Positions 33,747-42,746 of a stretch of DNA of 64,000 nt are shown piece after piece. The notes under the pieces were generated by a model. It was not told the origin of the DNA and did not search any database. It saw only the letters and a program-made list of their open reading frames with translations. This stretch comes from Terrimonas sp. (GTDB lineage: Bacteria; Bacteroidota; Bacteroidia; Chitinophagales; Chitinophagaceae). The position numbers were made by a program, and so were the translations under genes. The stretch covers positions 1-64,000 of the forward strand of contig NZ_QCZJ01000026.1 in the NCBI RefSeq assembly GCF_003075435.1, written 5' to 3'. Position 1 is the stretch's first letter, and every line of letters starts with the position of its first letter.

Positions 33747-34541
33747 TTACCAGCTTCCTCCGGCGCCACCGCCACCAAAGCTACCACCGCCAAAACCACC
33801 AAAGCCGCCGCCACCTGAGCTTCCGCCACCGCTCCATCCACCGCCACCACGGGAGCCGCCACCTCCTGAAGGGAACCACCATATTGGCGGAACACCAGAA
33901 TCCCTGTAACCACGGCGGCTCATGAAAGAACCACCGCCTCCACCACCGCTTCGCGAAATGATCATTACAATAATAAAGATGATAATAAGTACTACAAATA
34001 CAGGTACGCCTTTGGCGGAGTTTCCACGGTCTGCATAACCTTCTGGAGGCGTATATTCACCTGCGGCAGCTTTCATTATTGAAGTAGTGCCTTCATCTAT
34101 GCCCCGGTAAAAATCATTACCCCTGAAATTGGGGAGAATATCATTATCAACAATCTGTTTGCAGGTGATATCAGGCAGCACACCTTCCAGCCCGTAGCCA
34201 GGCGCAATAAAAACTTTCCTGTCGTCTTTTGCAATCAGGAAAACAACACCATTGTTGAATTCCTTGTTTCCAACACCCCATTTACGTCCTAATGCTGTTG
34301 CGAATTCGTAAGGATCATAATCTTTCAGCGTTTTTACAATAACAACAGCGATCTGGTTAGAGGTAGTATCATCATAATCCTTAAGCTTATGTTCCAGCAT
34401 TTCCTGCTGCAACTGTGTAAGCGTGCCGGTAAAATCATTTACCAGTTTGGGAGGATTGGGCACGGCGGGAATAATTTTATCTACCTGGGCATAGCTGCCA
34501 AGGGAAATAAAAACTAATATGACCAGTAAAAATTTCTTCAT
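33747..34541 (-). CDS. TPM-domain membrane protein with glycine-rich tail (YgcG-like)
   Basis: 264 residues: a signal peptide ending GSYAQ, one TPM domain (residues about 30-150: VNDFTGTLTQLQQEML, QIAVVIVKTLKDYDPYEFA, GVVFLIAKDDRKVFIAPGYG), a transmembrane helix (VPVFVVLIIIFIIVMIISR) and a cytoplasmic tail almost entirely Gly and Ser with a few aromatic residues. This is the usual layout of the YgcG/TPM partner of LemA. TPM domains are associated with membrane protein quality control; in plants TLP18.3 acts in photosystem II repair. Last gene of the lemA-TPM-TPM operon. Confidence 0.9.
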   Translation of the reverse strand: MKKFLLVILVFISLGSYAQVDKIIPAVPNPPKLVNDFTGTLTQLQQEMLEHKLKDYDDTTSNQIAVVIVKTLKDYDPYEFATALGRKWGVGNKEFNNGVVFLIAKDDRKVFIAPGYGLEGVLPDITCKQIVDNDILPNFRGNDFYRGIDEGTTSIMKAAAGEYTPPEGYADRGNSAKGVPVFVVLIIIFIIVMIISRSGGGGGGSFMSRRGYRDSGVPPIWWFPSGGGGSRGGGGWSGGGSSGGGGFGGFGGGSFGGGGAGGSW

Positions 34542-34565
34542 TACAATCTTATAATGCCCATCCTG

Positions 34566-35024
34566 TTATTTTCCAAATACTATTTCATCAGGCAGCTCAT
34601 TTTTGTCGGTATGCGCGTCAAAAGGGAAATGTTCTCGGAGGGCTGCCCCTACTTCAGTAACGATCTGTATAATGCCTTCGCAAAAATGTGCCGCGTTAAA
34701 TTCGCTCAATATATGATTCACTTCTTCACGCCAAAACCTATCTCCCACTTTTTTATGAATGCCTTCATCTCCGAAAATAGCCAGCTGATGATCCCTGATC
34801 GCTACATATAAAAGCACGCCATTGCGCAGCTCTGTTTTTTCCATCTTAAGCCCATAAAACAATTCTACGGCGCGGTCAACCGGGTTAACAAAACGGCAAT
34901 GGCTTTCTACGTAAATACGTATTTCACCGCTGGTAAGCCGCTCAGCTTCCCGTATTGCGGCAACAATGCGCTGGTTTTCTTCCGGAGAAAAAAAATGCTT
35001 TATTCTTGAAGAAAATAATCCCAT
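34566..35024 (-). CDS. TPM-domain protein without signal peptide
   Basis: 152 residues: MGLFSSRIKHFFSPEENQRI, then ERLTSGEIRIYVESHC, AVELFYGLKMEKTELRNGVL, YVAIRDHQLAIFGDEGIHKK and FWREEVNHIL, a complete TPM domain with neither signal nor membrane helix. It sits between lemA (18 bases upstream) and the second TPM gene (24 bases downstream), the standard three-gene order of Bacteroidota. It probably acts on the cytoplasmic face together with LemA. Confidence 0.9.
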   Translation of the reverse strand: MGLFSSRIKHFFSPEENQRIVAAIREAERLTSGEIRIYVESHCRFVNPVDRAVELFYGLKMEKTELRNGVLLYVAIRDHQLAIFGDEGIHKKVGDRFWREEVNHILSEFNAAHFCEGIIQIVTEVGAALREHFPFDAHTDKNELPDEIVFGK

Positions 35025-35042
35025 CTGGTGTAGATGATCAAT

Positions 35043-35633
35043 TTAAAATTTTACTTCAGGAGCTTTATCTGAACCTGGTTCTGCAGCGAAGTATCCTTTT
35101 TCTTTAAAGCCAAACATGCCTGCAAAAAGCGCATTTGGGAACGATTTAACTACAGTATTGTATTGTTGCACTGACGTGTTAAAATCATTGCGGGATACTT
35201 TAATCCTGTTCTCTGTTCCTTCCAGCTGTGCCTGAAGGCTGAGGAAGTTCTGATTGGCTTTTAGCTCAGGATATCTTTCCACGCTAACAAGCAAACGGCT
35301 CAATGCACCGCTTAGTTCTCCCTGTGCCTGCTGAAACTGCGCCAGCTTTTCCGGAGTAAGATCACCGGCATCAATATTTACTGAGGTAGCTTTTGCCCTT
35401 GCTTCTATTACTTTTGTAAGCGTTTCCTGCTCAAAATCAGCAGCACCTTTTACAGTATTTACCAGGTTAGGTATCAGGTCTGCACGGCGCTGGTATTCAC
35501 TCTGCACATTACCCCATTTGCCTTTTACATCCTGGTCGAGGCCAACCATTTTATTATAGCCCGAGCAGCCGCAACCACCCAGTAATAATATTGCACCAAT
35601 AATTACAATCAAAACAATACTTTTTGATTTCAT
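35043..35633 (-). CDS. lemA: LemA family protein
   Basis: 196 residues: a hydrophobic N-terminus with lipobox-like LLGGC, then SGYNKMVGLDQDVKGKWGNV, YQRRADLIPNLVNTVKG and AADFEQETLTKVIEARAKA, the helical LemA core, to VKSFPNALFAGMFGFKEKGY. It is a membrane- or lipid-anchored helical-bundle protein of unknown mechanism, regularly paired with TPM proteins as here. First gene of the operon. Confidence 0.93.
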   Translation of the reverse strand: MKSKSIVLIVIIGAILLLGGCGCSGYNKMVGLDQDVKGKWGNVQSEYQRRADLIPNLVNTVKGAADFEQETLTKVIEARAKATSVNIDAGDLTPEKLAQFQQAQGELSGALSRLLVSVERYPELKANQNFLSLQAQLEGTENRIKVSRNDFNTSVQQYNTVVKSFPNALFAGMFGFKEKGYFAAEPGSDKAPEVKF

Positions 35634-35687
35634 ACGTATAGCTTTTAAATTTTAGTAAAAATACATAACCTCACACATTAGCAAAAC

Positions 35688-36755
35688 TTATTTTGTATTC
35701 TGAAAGAAGTCGCCTGCCAGTAACCCTATTTCTTCTTTTGATAATTTTTCTTTGCCTGATGCTATTACTATCCTGTAGCGGAATGTAACAGACTGACCTT
35801 GTTTCAAAGAAAGGTTAAGTGTTTCTTTTCCTTTACTGAACACCTTTTGACCAAGCGGGTTAGCGGCAAAAAGTCCATAACCCCTGGCATGCCAGTAAGT
35901 AGGATAGCCAGGGTTACGGGGATGATCTATAATCACAATACTTGCAGTATCTTCTCCAATCTTTCCATATAACATACACCATTGTGCACGGGTAGCCCAC
36001 ACATCATCGCCTGTAATGCCTTCGCTGGTTATATAATTGCCGGAAGGCGCTGTATCCGCGCTGGCATCCACAACTGTTACATTGCCTTTATCATCTTTAA
36101 ATGTTTTCTTCTCTTTTGAAGGAAGTTCCAGTTCATGTGCTACACGCAAACCAAGCATGCCGTCTTTAATATCCGGCATAGCTACAGCGGTTTTTGCGGT
36201 AAGTGTAGTAATTCTGTCAATGATCCTTTTGTTGTCATCTGCTTTAAATAAATAAGTGGTAGTTTCATCAAGCAACACCTGCTTTTTTTGATTCTCCCAT
36301 GTAGCAGCTACTTTAATTTGCCCTTCCTTGCCACCTTTAGCTTTCAGTATTTTCTGGGTTCTTATCCAGCCGTATTTATCTTTTTTATCTGCAGGAATAG
36401 CATAGGAGTTATTCCAGAAATCAAGCCCGTTCACGCTTTCATAATTCAGCCATAAGCCAATATGATGCGGATGATCTGTAGGTTCATTGGGGCGTGGTTT
36501 AAAAGGAAAGCCACGGGTTACCAATTGGCCATCAGGCGCATATATGGGATATAAAAAATGTTTTTCCAGTGTATCAGTATATATTAATTCGGTAAACGGC
36601 TTACCATTAACAGTAACCGTAATTCTTTTATCAGCCTCTACAGGAGTTATTTCAATATTTAGGAGCGTTTTTTTTGACTGGGCATACAATTCATGTGATG
36701 CAAACATTAATGCCATAAGAAAAGACAAGCTAAAAAAGAAATGGTTTCTTCTCAT
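35688..36755 (-). CDS. Secreted DUF6807 (PmoA-like) family protein
   Basis: 355 residues with a signal peptide ending LYAQ. Motifs: KPFTELIYTDTLEKHFLYPI, PNEPTDHPHHIGLWLNYESV, GLDFWNN, MLGLRVAHELELP, IVIIDHPRNPGYPTYWHARGYG and FAANPLGQKVF. This is the DUF6807 domain, annotated PmoA in many genomes although not a methane monooxygenase subunit. Members lie near Gfo/Idh-type oxidoreductases and carbohydrate genes in Bacteroidota; the His-rich HPHHIG suggests a metal or sugar site. It is divergent from a Gfo/Idh gene over a 122-base shared promoter region, which supports a linked sugar-degradation role. Confidence 0.85.
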   Translation of the reverse strand: MRRNHFFFSLSFLMALMFASHELYAQSKKTLLNIEITPVEADKRITVTVNGKPFTELIYTDTLEKHFLYPIYAPDGQLVTRGFPFKPRPNEPTDHPHHIGLWLNYESVNGLDFWNNSYAIPADKKDKYGWIRTQKILKAKGGKEGQIKVAATWENQKKQVLLDETTTYLFKADDNKRIIDRITTLTAKTAVAMPDIKDGMLGLRVAHELELPSKEKKTFKDDKGNVTVVDASADTAPSGNYITSEGITGDDVWATRAQWCMLYGKIGEDTASIVIIDHPRNPGYPTYWHARGYGLFAANPLGQKVFSKGKETLNLSLKQGQSVTFRYRIVIASGKEKLSKEEIGLLAGDFFQNTK

Positions 36756-36877
36756 AATTAAACATTTATAAAATTAGTATCCTTTTATTCAGTTTCGCTC
36801 TTAATTAAATATCTTTAAAGTAACGGGATAGATAAAGCTACTATTCTTTCATTAATACTCAATAAAAGAAGTTTGTC

Positions 36878-38236
36878 ATGAAAAATTCAAGAAGAGCATT
36901 TATTAAAAAAAGCGCCATGACCGGTGTGGCTACCTATATGGGAGCATTGGGACTGAGCGCCCGGAGTTACCGCAGAATAATAGGCGCCAATGATCGTGTG
37001 AACGTTGGTGTTATAGGATATTCCGACCGCTTCAGAGGAGCATTACTGCCATCATTTTTACAGTTACAGAAAGAATTGAATTTTGATATGATAGCCCTTG
37101 CTGATTTGTGGAACAAAAGAAGGGCAGACGGGCAGGCTTTTTTAAAAGGAAAGCTTAACCATGATATTGCAGTTTATCCCAACGATGAAGCATTGCTTGC
37201 CTCAAAAGATGTTGACGCAGTTTTTATCAGCACCGCTGATTTTCAGCATGCCCTGCATACGGTTGCCGCTGTTAAAGCCGGCAAAGATGCCTACACAGAA
37301 AAACCATTGGCAGAAACAATGGAAGATGCGCGTGCTGTATTAAAAGCCGTAAATGAAAGTGGTAAAATAGTGCAGATAGGCTCGCAGAGAAGAAGCGGCG
37401 CTACATATAAAGCGGCATATGATTTTATAAACCAGGGAAAATTCGGCCCGATAACAATGGTTGAACTGATATGGAATGTAAACCAGCCCGGCCGCTGGCG
37501 TAGGCCAGATGTGGTGCCTTTATTGAAAGAAAGCGATACTGACTGGAAAAGATTTTTGCTGAACAGGCCAGTAGAAAAATTTGACCCGAGAAAATATCTT
37601 GAATTCCGTTTGTTCTGGCCATATTCATCAGGCATACCCGGGCAATGGATGTGCCACCAGATTGATACCGTACACTGGTTTGCTAATCTGCCCCACCCAA
37701 GAAGCGTTGCAGTAAATGGCGGCATATACTCCTGGAATGACGGCAGAAAAAATGCCGATACACTTACTGCTGTTTTTGACTATGGTCCTCTGAATGATCA
37801 TTCATCCGGTTTCCAGGTTATATTCAGTTCCCGCATGAACAATGCCGCAGGTGATGTAAAAGAAATATATTATTCAAATGGTGGTACACTAAATCTCGAT
37901 ACGAATAAAATAACCCCGGACGGCGGATTAACAGAAAAGTATGCGAAGGCAATGAACATGCAGGCAAACCTGCTGCCTGAAATGTCGCTGAATGAAATGG
38001 CAACCAAAGTAACCACAGATGCCAATACCGGGGGCGATGACCTAACAGTATCGCATGTACGCAACTGGATGGAATGTGTGCGCAACCGTAAGAAGCCCAA
38101 TGCACCGATAGAAGCAGGATACAATCATGCCAAAGCGGTAATTATGTCGAACGCGGCATTCAGAACCGGGCAAAAAGTTACGTTTGATGAAAAAACGCAG
38201 GAAGTTATGGCAGGAGGAAAAGCGTTTAAATATTAG
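36878..38236 (+). CDS. Tat-exported Gfo/Idh/MocA family oxidoreductase
   Basis: 452 residues. The N-terminus NSRRAFIKKSAMTGVATY is a twin-arginine signal, so the enzyme folds with its cofactor before export. The Rossmann strand VNVGVIGYSDRFRG, DAVFISTADFQHALHTVAAVKAGKDAYTEKPLA (shown in part as TEKPLAETMEDAR) and the catalytic-region IGSQRRSG follow; the EKP motif is the cofactor/substrate Lys of the family. It is a secreted NAD(P)-dependent sugar or sugar-acid dehydrogenase. The substrate is unknown. The downstream gene, a secreted YdjC-type deacetylase, is 97 bases away on the same strand. Confidence 0.9.
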   Translation: MKNSRRAFIKKSAMTGVATYMGALGLSARSYRRIIGANDRVNVGVIGYSDRFRGALLPSFLQLQKELNFDMIALADLWNKRRADGQAFLKGKLNHDIAVYPNDEALLASKDVDAVFISTADFQHALHTVAAVKAGKDAYTEKPLAETMEDARAVLKAVNESGKIVQIGSQRRSGATYKAAYDFINQGKFGPITMVELIWNVNQPGRWRRPDVVPLLKESDTDWKRFLLNRPVEKFDPRKYLEFRLFWPYSSGIPGQWMCHQIDTVHWFANLPHPRSVAVNGGIYSWNDGRKNADTLTAVFDYGPLNDHSSGFQVIFSSRMNNAAGDVKEIYYSNGGTLNLDTNKITPDGGLTEKYAKAMNMQANLLPEMSLNEMATKVTTDANTGGDDLTVSHVRNWMECVRNRKKPNAPIEAGYNHAKAVIMSNAAFRTGQKVTFDEKTQEVMAGGKAFKY

Positions 38237-38333
38237 CTATTGGCTATCAGCAGTCAGCTATCAGCTATCGGCTGTTGATGATTATGCAGTTTTATAGCTG
38301 ATACCTGGTACTGGCACCTTATACCTACATACA
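38237..38333. repeat. GCTATCAGC-word repeat between oxidoreductase and deacetylase genes
   Basis: Starting right after the stop: AGCTATTGGCTATCAGC, AGTCAGCTATCAGCTATCGG, then ATAGCTGATACCTGGTACTGG and ACCTTATACC. The words GCTGATACCTG and CAGCTATCAGC recur at 25201-25237 and, altered, at 7059-7133. Confidence 0.6.
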
Positions 38334-39329
38334 ATGAAATACAATATATCTTTCTTACTATTCTTAACGCTTTGCTTTCAGCAGCTTAATGCCCAAACAA
38401 CCTATGCAGAAAAGTTAGGTTATCCGAAAGGTGCTAAGGTGGTTATCCTGCATGTAGATGATATGGGCATGTCTTACGAATCAAATACAGGCGGCATAGA
38501 AGCTATGACAAAAGGCGTCGCTAATTCATGCAGTGTAATGATGCCATGCCCCTGGGTTCCGGGTTTTGTGCATTACCTGAAAGAACATCCCGCCATAGAT
38601 GCAGGGCTACACCTTACGCTTACTTCTGAGTGGAAAGATTATCGCTGGGGACCACTTACAGGCAAACCCGCTTCTCCCGGGCTGGTTGATACTGAAGGCG
38701 CTATGTGGCGCAGTGTAGGTGATGTAGTGCAACATGCAACACCGGATGAAGTTGAGGCTGAAATAAGAGCGCAGGTAGAACGTGCAAAGACAATGGGTTT
38801 TGAACCTACGCACCTTGATTCTCACATGGGTACTTTGTTTGCAACACCTGCATTTGCAGAACGGTATATTAAAGTGGGGATAGATTATAAAATACCGGTG
38901 ATGTTTCCCTGCGGACATAACACGCTTATTACTGAAGAAATGAAAAGCACACCACAACTGTTGGCTAAAGCGCGGGAAGCCGGTACAGTATTATGGAATG
39001 CAGGCTTACCTGTACTTGATGATCTATATGCTGATAGTTATAGCTGGAAATTGCCTGAAGGAGTTGACGCTACTGATGACAATCTCCGGAAAATGAAAAC
39101 AAAGAAATACATTGATATTATAAAGTCTCTTAAGCCTGGTGTAACAATGATCATCATGCATTGCACACATATTACTGAAGTTTTTCCTCACATATCCGAC
39201 TCAGGCCCCACACGTAAAGGAGATTTACTTGCAATGATGGATCCCGAGTTTAAAAAAGCCCTGCAAAAAGAAGGCATTGTATTAGCTACATGGAGGGAAT
39301 TAAAAGAAAGAAGAGATAAGGTGAAATAA
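38334..39329 (+). CDS. Secreted YdjC/ChbG-like polysaccharide deacetylase family protein
   Basis: 331 residues with a signal peptide ending QLNAQ. VVILHVDDMGMS holds the metal-binding Asp pair, IDAGLHLTLTSEW the conserved His, and PTHLDSHMGTLFATP the second His motif: the YdjC carbohydrate-deacetylase pattern, related to ChbG, which removes an acetyl from chito-oligosaccharides. Later VTMIIMHCTHITEVF is typical of the secreted Bacteroidota branch. The substrate here is not known. Its stop touches the stop of a small opposing gene with no spacer. Confidence 0.9.
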   Translation: MKYNISFLLFLTLCFQQLNAQTTYAEKLGYPKGAKVVILHVDDMGMSYESNTGGIEAMTKGVANSCSVMMPCPWVPGFVHYLKEHPAIDAGLHLTLTSEWKDYRWGPLTGKPASPGLVDTEGAMWRSVGDVVQHATPDEVEAEIRAQVERAKTMGFEPTHLDSHMGTLFATPAFAERYIKVGIDYKIPVMFPCGHNTLITEEMKSTPQLLAKAREAGTVLWNAGLPVLDDLYADSYSWKLPEGVDATDDNLRKMKTKKYIDIIKSLKPGVTMIIMHCTHITEVFPHISDSGPTRKGDLLAMMDPEFKKALQKEGIVLATWRELKERRDKVK

Positions 39330-39521
39330 TCACCGTATATACCTGCGCGAAATCCACAACAGGTTAAATTTGAGTGAAAGAAAAACAGCTTTCACAAATA
39401 CAAAGTTTTTGGCATCCGGCGCATGAGAGGTAAAATAAATCTTTCCATTCCTTATCTTTTTTACGTATTGAAAAGAGTGTCCTGCCGGGTCGATATTATT
39501 CCTGTATAAAATATAGCTCAT
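39330..39521 (-). CDS. Small conserved-looking protein (63 aa)
   Basis: MSYILYRNNIDPAGHSFQYV, then KKIRNGKIYFTSHAPDAKNF and a basic end. The composition is coding-like, with a balanced mix and an aromatic beta-strand pattern. Its stop abuts the YdjC-gene stop tail to tail, as expected for compact real genes. No family name can be given and no Shine-Dalgarno is expected in this phylum. It could still be a chance frame. Confidence 0.45.
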   Translation of the reverse strand: MSYILYRNNIDPAGHSFQYVKKIRNGKIYFTSHAPDAKNFVFVKAVFLSLKFNLLWISRRYIR

Positions 39522-39664
39522 AGGTTACCGTACATAAAAACTTATATCGAAAATATATACATACCCATAGGTTGACAATTTTTTTCGATGAATGTGCTTA
39601 ATTTTAAGGTAGATAAAGTGTTTTCTCCTGTTGCTGTTTGAAACTTTTTATTTAAGAAAAATCA

Positions 39665-40993
39665 ATGAAAATGAAAGTTCTTTTTGCAACCACTGTGTTT
39701 TGTTTTTTCTTTTTTGTTAATTATGCACAACAAAAACCCATTTTACTTAAGCATGTAACTATTATAGATGGCAATGGCGGCAAACCGCTTGCTGATGCAG
39801 ATGTATTGATAAAAGGAGACAGCTTTGCCGGAATAGGAAAAAATCTTGAAGCTGATAATGCTGTTATAAAAGATATGACCAGCAAAACAATTATGCCGGC
39901 TTTAATCAGCGGACATAGTCATACGGGTAATATTACCGGCACACAAAGCAATGCTGCTAATTATACAAGAGATAATTTATTGCATCATTTAAAACGTTAT
40001 GAGCAATATGGTGTTGGTGCTTTATTATGTATGGGCACCGACCGTCCGCTTATTTTTAATGGGTTCAGGGATTCCTCTGTTGCAGGCTTATTACCAGGTG
40101 CAAGAATGTATTCAGCAGGTTTTGGATTTGGTATGCCCGGCAACCCGCCTGCCGCAGCATTTGGCATAAATCACACATTTACTTCCGGTACCGATCCTGA
40201 AATTGAAAAACAAGTTGCTGTACTCGCTAAACTTAAGCCTTCGTTTGTAAAAATCTGGGTAGATGATTTTGGCGGATCAAACAAAAAAATGCCGGAAGAT
40301 ATATACAGGATAATTATAAAGGAAGCACACAAACATGGGCTGCGTGTGGCTTCGCATGTGTATTATCTTGAAGATGCGCATAAGCTGATTGATGCAGGCG
40401 TGGATGTTTTAGCGCATAGTGTAAGAGATAAAGAGGTGGATGATGCTTTGCTGAAAAAAATGAAAGAAAAAAATATTGTTTATATCCCAACACTTACAAG
40501 AGAGATATTTGAATTTATATACGCGGAAAATCCTGCATGGATAAATGATGATTTTTTTAAAGCCGCGCTTGAGCCGGGTGTATATGAAATGCTTACTTCG
40601 CCAGAATATATCAACAACATAAAGAACTCACCAGGATATGTGAGAAATAAAAAAGGACTTGAGATTGCTATTAAAAATCTTAAAAAAATATATGAAGCCG
40701 GTATAATGGTGGTAATGGGTACAGACTCCGGGGCAACTCCTGCCAGAGCTGAGGGCTTTGCAGAACATCTTGAACTGGAACTTATGGTAAGTGCCGGGCT
40801 TACGCCATTGCAGGCCATCACTATTTCAACAAAAAATGCCGCTAAGTTTTTGAGTTGTAACAAAGACTATGGCACCATTGAAACCGGCAGGAAAGCTGAC
40901 TTTATTGTATTATCCGGCAATCCGGAAAAAAACATTCTTAATACGCGGAATATTGAAGTGGTATGGAAAAACGGTGAGGAAGTGAAGCACTGA
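39665..40993 (+). CDS. Secreted amidohydrolase family protein
   Basis: 442 residues with a signal peptide ending NYAQQ. It shows the imidazolonepropionase/prolidase-like amidohydrolase layout: the strand KHVTIIDGNGGKPL, metal motif ISGHSHTG in place of the usual DGHTH, SFVKIWVDDFGG supplying the probable bridging Lys, RVASHVYYLEDA with the third His, VLAHSVRDK with the fourth, and the catalytic Asp in MGTDSGATPARAEG. The C-terminal KDYGTIETGRKADFIVLSGNP is the standard amidohydrolase tail. An exported hydrolase of amides, dipeptides or cyclic compounds is likely; the substrate is unknown. Four of the metal ligands are present, so it should be active. Confidence 0.9.
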   Translation: MKMKVLFATTVFCFFFFVNYAQQKPILLKHVTIIDGNGGKPLADADVLIKGDSFAGIGKNLEADNAVIKDMTSKTIMPALISGHSHTGNITGTQSNAANYTRDNLLHHLKRYEQYGVGALLCMGTDRPLIFNGFRDSSVAGLLPGARMYSAGFGFGMPGNPPAAAFGINHTFTSGTDPEIEKQVAVLAKLKPSFVKIWVDDFGGSNKKMPEDIYRIIIKEAHKHGLRVASHVYYLEDAHKLIDAGVDVLAHSVRDKEVDDALLKKMKEKNIVYIPTLTREIFEFIYAENPAWINDDFFKAALEPGVYEMLTSPEYINNIKNSPGYVRNKKGLEIAIKNLKKIYEAGIMVVMGTDSGATPARAEGFAEHLELELMVSAGLTPLQAITISTKNAAKFLSCNKDYGTIETGRKADFIVLSGNPEKNILNTRNIEVVWKNGEEVKH

Positions 40994-41000
40994 GGCTGTA

Positions 41001-41222
41001 TTACTCCGCAATATACCATTTACCGTTATCGTCTTTAGCATAGCTGAAGCCATTGCTCATTACATGCAACTCACGGTTATACTTACTGCTGAAATAACTG
41101 CTTTTTTCATACACGCGAATACCATTATTCTCTCTTGTTAAATAACTTATAAGAGCGGTTAATGTAGGCTGGATATCGTGCAGCCATTCTTCTTCTCCTT
41201 CTTTTACAAATGCCTGGCTCAT
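41001..41222 (-). CDS. Small conserved cytosolic protein (73 aa)
   Basis: MSQAFVKEGEEEWLHDIQPT, TALISYLTRENNGIRVYEKS and MSNGFSYAKDDNGKWYIAE: a compact acidic protein that I recognise as a recurring short Bacteroidota protein of unknown function. The length looks complete. It lies 26 bases downstream of the membrane sulfatase-like gene on the same strand, and its 3' end is 7 bases from the amidohydrolase stop, tail to tail. Confidence 0.75.
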   Translation of the reverse strand: MSQAFVKEGEEEWLHDIQPTLTALISYLTRENNGIRVYEKSSYFSSKYNRELHVMSNGFSYAKDDNGKWYIAE

Positions 41223-41248
41223 AAAATGATACTTGTTTGATCCTAACT

Positions 41249-42706
41249 TTATTGAATTAATGTAAAATTTTGACCAAAATACTTATTAAAAACAATTCTG
41301 AAGCAATTACTGATTGATAAAGAATCATTTAGCCCGGAATATTGTTTATTAGGGAGATATATTGAAAAAAGGTTTCGCCTAATGCTTCTGTAACCACTAT
41401 GTTGCAGATGTGGTCCATGATCACTTATTAGTATAATGATAGTGTTGGGTTTTGCTCGCAGCATTGTAACTATTTCCTTTATTTTGTTTTTACAATAAAC
41501 AGAATAGCTTAAATACTTATCATTATCAAGAAAATTTTGTGGGCTTACATCTCTGCCTGTACTGTCATAAAAATATGGAATATGCGGCATTATAAAATGT
41601 GTATAAACAAATTGTGGTGAAGCTCCGGGGACTTGCTCTATTATTTCTTTACATTTTTTTAAGGTAGAATTATTGTATGTTTTTAAAGGATGTTCAAAAA
41701 AATTATACAGAAAATACAATTTATATTTTTCAATAAATCCTTCTATTGTCAGATCTTGTTTTAATTTATTATAAAGCGTTTTTTCAAGCAGCAAATTCTT
41801 ATTTGAAGGCTGCAGAGGCTGATAATATGCAGGCGCAATATCATTAAGTACAAACGGGGAAAGATTAACGAATGAATAGTTTTCTTTTTTAAGTACTTCT
41901 GTTACCGGGTTTTTATTTATCATCCGGAGATATGTGGTATAAGCCTGGTTCCAGTTTTTTTTATCTTCGATCCTGTCAACATCAATTAAATTCATATTTA
42001 ATACTGAGGACATGGAGTATTGAGTAAAAACATAATCCGACTTTGTATTGCTGAATACGAAAAAATCATTTGCTGTTAAAAAATCATCCAGGTCACTATT
42101 ATATTTGAATTCTTCTTTTAAACCTTTAGAATTCAGATAAGCATCAAAAACGACTAAATAAATATCCGGTTTTTGCTTGCTATTAATTGCAATTTTTGTT
42201 GTATCAAATTTTTCTGCATAGCGAGGATTAACGAAATTTTGCAACGGCCTAATTTGACATAAAAGCCACAATTGATAAATAACGATTAATAGAATGGTAA
42301 GGTTTAAATAGGCTGTGATACGACTATAGAAAACTCTTTTTATATACAATTTATGACAGAGATAAAAGATGGCGAGTACATATAGTGGAAGAAAAAAAAC
42401 ATAAGAAATATAATTGAAAGAAAGTGCTTTTACATTGTCATAAATTGGAGCGAAGAAAAGATATGCAATCTCTAACACAAAAGTTATTATAGCAGCTTTT
42501 CTTATATTTTTTGTTCTTTTCCAAATAAGCACGAATAATAATCCAAAAATGACAATAATCAGTACTAATAAGTAAAAGGCAGCAGAATAATTGATTAGAT
42601 GTTCGAAAAAAGTAAGTCCGTCCAGGATGAAGTAAAATAAAATGAGTATGATATAATATGGAAAATATTTAAGAAAATTAATAACCCGCGACCTGCTAAT
42701 ATTCAC
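41249..42706 (-). CDS. Membrane sulfatase-like (alkaline phosphatase superfamily) protein
   Basis: About 485 residues. Four or five N-terminal transmembrane helices (for example YYIILILFYFILDGLTFF and FYLLVLIIVIFGLLFVLIW) are followed by an extracytoplasmic hydrolase domain. This begins PDIYLVVFDAYLNSKGLKEE and carries IIILISDHGPHLQHSGY, the metal-binding D-H-G motif of the sulfatase/LTA-synthase fold. FVYTHFIMPHIPYFYDS is typical of phosphoglycerol- and phosphoethanolamine-transferase relatives. The nucleophile position (Thr/Ser) cannot be placed with certainty. No in-frame ATG exists near the start: the frame opens at TTG 42745, and GTG at 42706 gives a more natural N-terminus. The NIPSNAP stop is immediately upstream. 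Confidence 0.78.
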   Translation of the reverse strand: MNISRSRVINFLKYFPYYIILILFYFILDGLTFFEHLINYSAAFYLLVLIIVIFGLLFVLIWKRTKNIRKAAIITFVLEIAYLFFAPIYDNVKALSFNYISYVFFLPLYVLAIFYLCHKLYIKRVFYSRITAYLNLTILLIVIYQLWLLCQIRPLQNFVNPRYAEKFDTTKIAINSKQKPDIYLVVFDAYLNSKGLKEEFKYNSDLDDFLTANDFFVFSNTKSDYVFTQYSMSSVLNMNLIDVDRIEDKKNWNQAYTTYLRMINKNPVTEVLKKENYSFVNLSPFVLNDIAPAYYQPLQPSNKNLLLEKTLYNKLKQDLTIEGFIEKYKLYFLYNFFEHPLKTYNNSTLKKCKEIIEQVPGASPQFVYTHFIMPHIPYFYDSTGRDVSPQNFLDNDKYLSYSVYCKNKIKEIVTMLRAKPNTIIILISDHGPHLQHSGYRSIRRNLFSIYLPNKQYSGLNDSLSISNCFRIVFNKYFGQNFTLIQ

Positions 42707-42746
42707 AATGAAATTATTTTTATCTGCAATAATTAAATAGCACAAA

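Noticed and set aside
35688-36755. Methane monooxygenase subunit (PmoA) by annotation name
   Set aside because: The DUF6807 family only carries that name historically. It has a signal peptide, no membrane helices and no copper-site pattern of pMMO.
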